Below, piece by piece: positions 63,130 through 64,000 of a stretch of 64,000 nt of DNA. A program made the position numbers and the translations under genes. Positions within the stretch are counted from its first letter, which is position 1. Each line of letters starts with the position of its first letter. Origin of the DNA: Phytophthora quininea. Its lineage: Eukaryota; Oomycota; Peronosporomycetes; Peronosporales; Peronosporaceae. The DNA lies in contig JAAVTG010000215.1 of the NCBI GenBank assembly GCA_011947345.1, positions 1 to 64,000 on the forward strand, given 5' to 3'. The notes under the pieces were generated by a model, which was not told the DNA's origin, did not search any database, and saw nothing but the letters and a program-made list of their open reading frames with translations.

Positions 63130-64000
63130 ATGGAGCTATCGCAATTAAGCTTCAAAGTGTTCCATAAACCAGGGACTACTCTTGGACATGTTGATGGACT
63201 GTCGAGGATGCACCGTGCCAGTTTGTGCGCCATAACGATCGACGACTTGCTGAACGCCGAAGAAGACGGTGAGGTGGACACTCCCGCTTTAACTGAACGA
63301 TGTGACGTAGTAGCCGATCCCAAAGGCATACCTGCGTTCTCCGCTGGCAGTGGGGTTTCGGTTTCAGTCGGGAAGGCGCTGGCTCCCCAAGAGACTAGAA
63401 GCCCCGAAGAAAGAACGCCCGAACCTGGAGAGGAAGCCGTGATGGCGAGGACGACCGAGTTCTGACCTCTTTGGACGAGTTTGGCCTCGATCGAGCTAAG
63501 TTCAAAGAGGAGCAGGCGAATACGCCTTTGATTTGCGTCATGAGAGCATTTATCGAGGTTGGAGCTCTCGCTATCGATCCGCAAATACGTACGAAGATCC
63601 TGAGGATAGCTTCCAACTACGAAGTCAAGAACGGCATTCTCATGCGCCGGGTGCACTTGCGTGCTGCTGCTGGACCTGCTGAAACTATAAGTGTTCCGGT
63701 AATCCCGTTGCCTTTTATCGAGACTGTGCTGCATTAGTTACATCGAGATTTCTTCTCAGCGCACGTGGGGGTAAGAAGGATGATATTCAGGGTGCGACGA
63801 CACGCTTATTGGCACGGCTGGGCTAAAGATGTGCACGAGTACGTGGAAGCGTGTAATGTGTGCAGTGGGGGGAGGGCTACAGAACTTGGAAGAATGGGCT
63901 CATGCAGCGCATGCCCGTGCAAAAGCTAAATGGTCCCTTCTCCTTACTCGTTGTGGACGCTATCGGACCGTTGATTACTACACCACGAGGGAATAAATAC
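63130..64000 (+). CDS. Pol continuation: end of RNase H, integrase HHCC finger and core start (frame-broken, partial)
   Basis: 'SFKVFHKPGTTLGHVDGLSR' closes the RNase H region. After frame changes near 63465 and 63737 the integrase zinc finger appears: 'HRDFFSAHVGVRRMI' and 'YVEACNVCSGGR' give the H-x-H and C-x2-C pairs. Near 63900-64000 'LLVVDAIGPLITTPRGN' begins the integrase catalytic core with its first Asp. It is cut by the window end. Confidence 0.78.

Larger units (their letters stand above)
62009..64000 (+). mobile_element. Second Ty3/gypsy retrotransposon, 5'-truncated, runs off the window
   Basis: Starts inside reverse transcriptase and continues through RNase H into integrase at the window edge. 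It is a different lineage from the first element by its amino-acid sequence. Confidence 0.8.

Noticed and set aside
1..64000. CRISPR array, bacterial operons, riboswitches or Rho-independent terminators
   Set aside because: The sequence is eukaryotic (introns, nuclear transposons); I saw no regularly spaced identical repeats of CRISPR type.

Overview
The window is nuclear DNA of an oomycete plant pathogen, almost certainly a Phytophthora species. The evidence is a cluster of RxLR-dEER/WY effector genes, a Crinkler (CRN)-type ATPase relic, oomycete initiator-like promoter elements (YCAYTYYNCAWTTT), short GT-AG introns, compact GC-rich genes and dense transposons of oomycete type. I cannot name the species from sequence alone.

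Layout. 1-2.9 kb: a bZIP factor, a FoP/Chtop-like mRNA-export protein and a NicO-like metal permease. 3.3-17.9 kb: an effector island with five RxLR/WY genes, two identical RxLR relics, a near-identical 3.8-kb direct duplication, a tRNA-type SINE just upstream of one effector, hAT transposase relics, and a 1.06-kb non-autonomous hAT that carries the start of a LAMMER/CLK kinase gene. 18-29.2 kb: a REEP/HVA22 protein, a seven-TM protein fused to a class III nucleotide cyclase domain (GPCR-bigram type), a Helitron helicase remnant with a recognisable 3' terminus, a small unknown protein and an ABCC (MRP) transporter. 29.2-39.8 kb: four copies of one MFS hexose-transporter gene, two on each strand, partly homogenised by gene conversion. 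40-49.3 kb: an ankyrin fragment, a small membrane protein, an EEP hydrolase fused to a jacalin lectin, a PIF/Harbinger transposase, and a four-jacalin protein with a long unrecognised C-terminal region. 49.6-64 kb: CRN relic, a full MULE with 55-bp inverted repeats that carries a 2OG-Fe(II) oxygenase-like/zinc-finger gene, a Ty3/gypsy element, a broken secreted-effector relic, and a second Ty3/gypsy element running off the end.

How the parts relate. The secreted effectors, lectin proteins, hexose transporters and MRP pump suit a host-associated lifestyle. The first 29 kb alternates conserved genes with an effector/transposon island, the 'gene-sparse, repeat-rich' pattern known for Phytophthora.

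Important caution. Almost every multi-kilobase gene, including conserved ones (bZIP, NicO, REEP, cyclase, ABC, jacalin), is interrupted by single-base frame shifts, mostly explained by one missing base in a homopolymer. That looks like uncorrected indel error in a draft long-read or pyrosequencing assembly. I therefore give outer boundaries of reconstructed genes and mark the breaks. 'Broken' should not be read as 'pseudogene' without raw-read support. A few breaks (shared by paralogous effectors; hAT and CRN relics) may be real.
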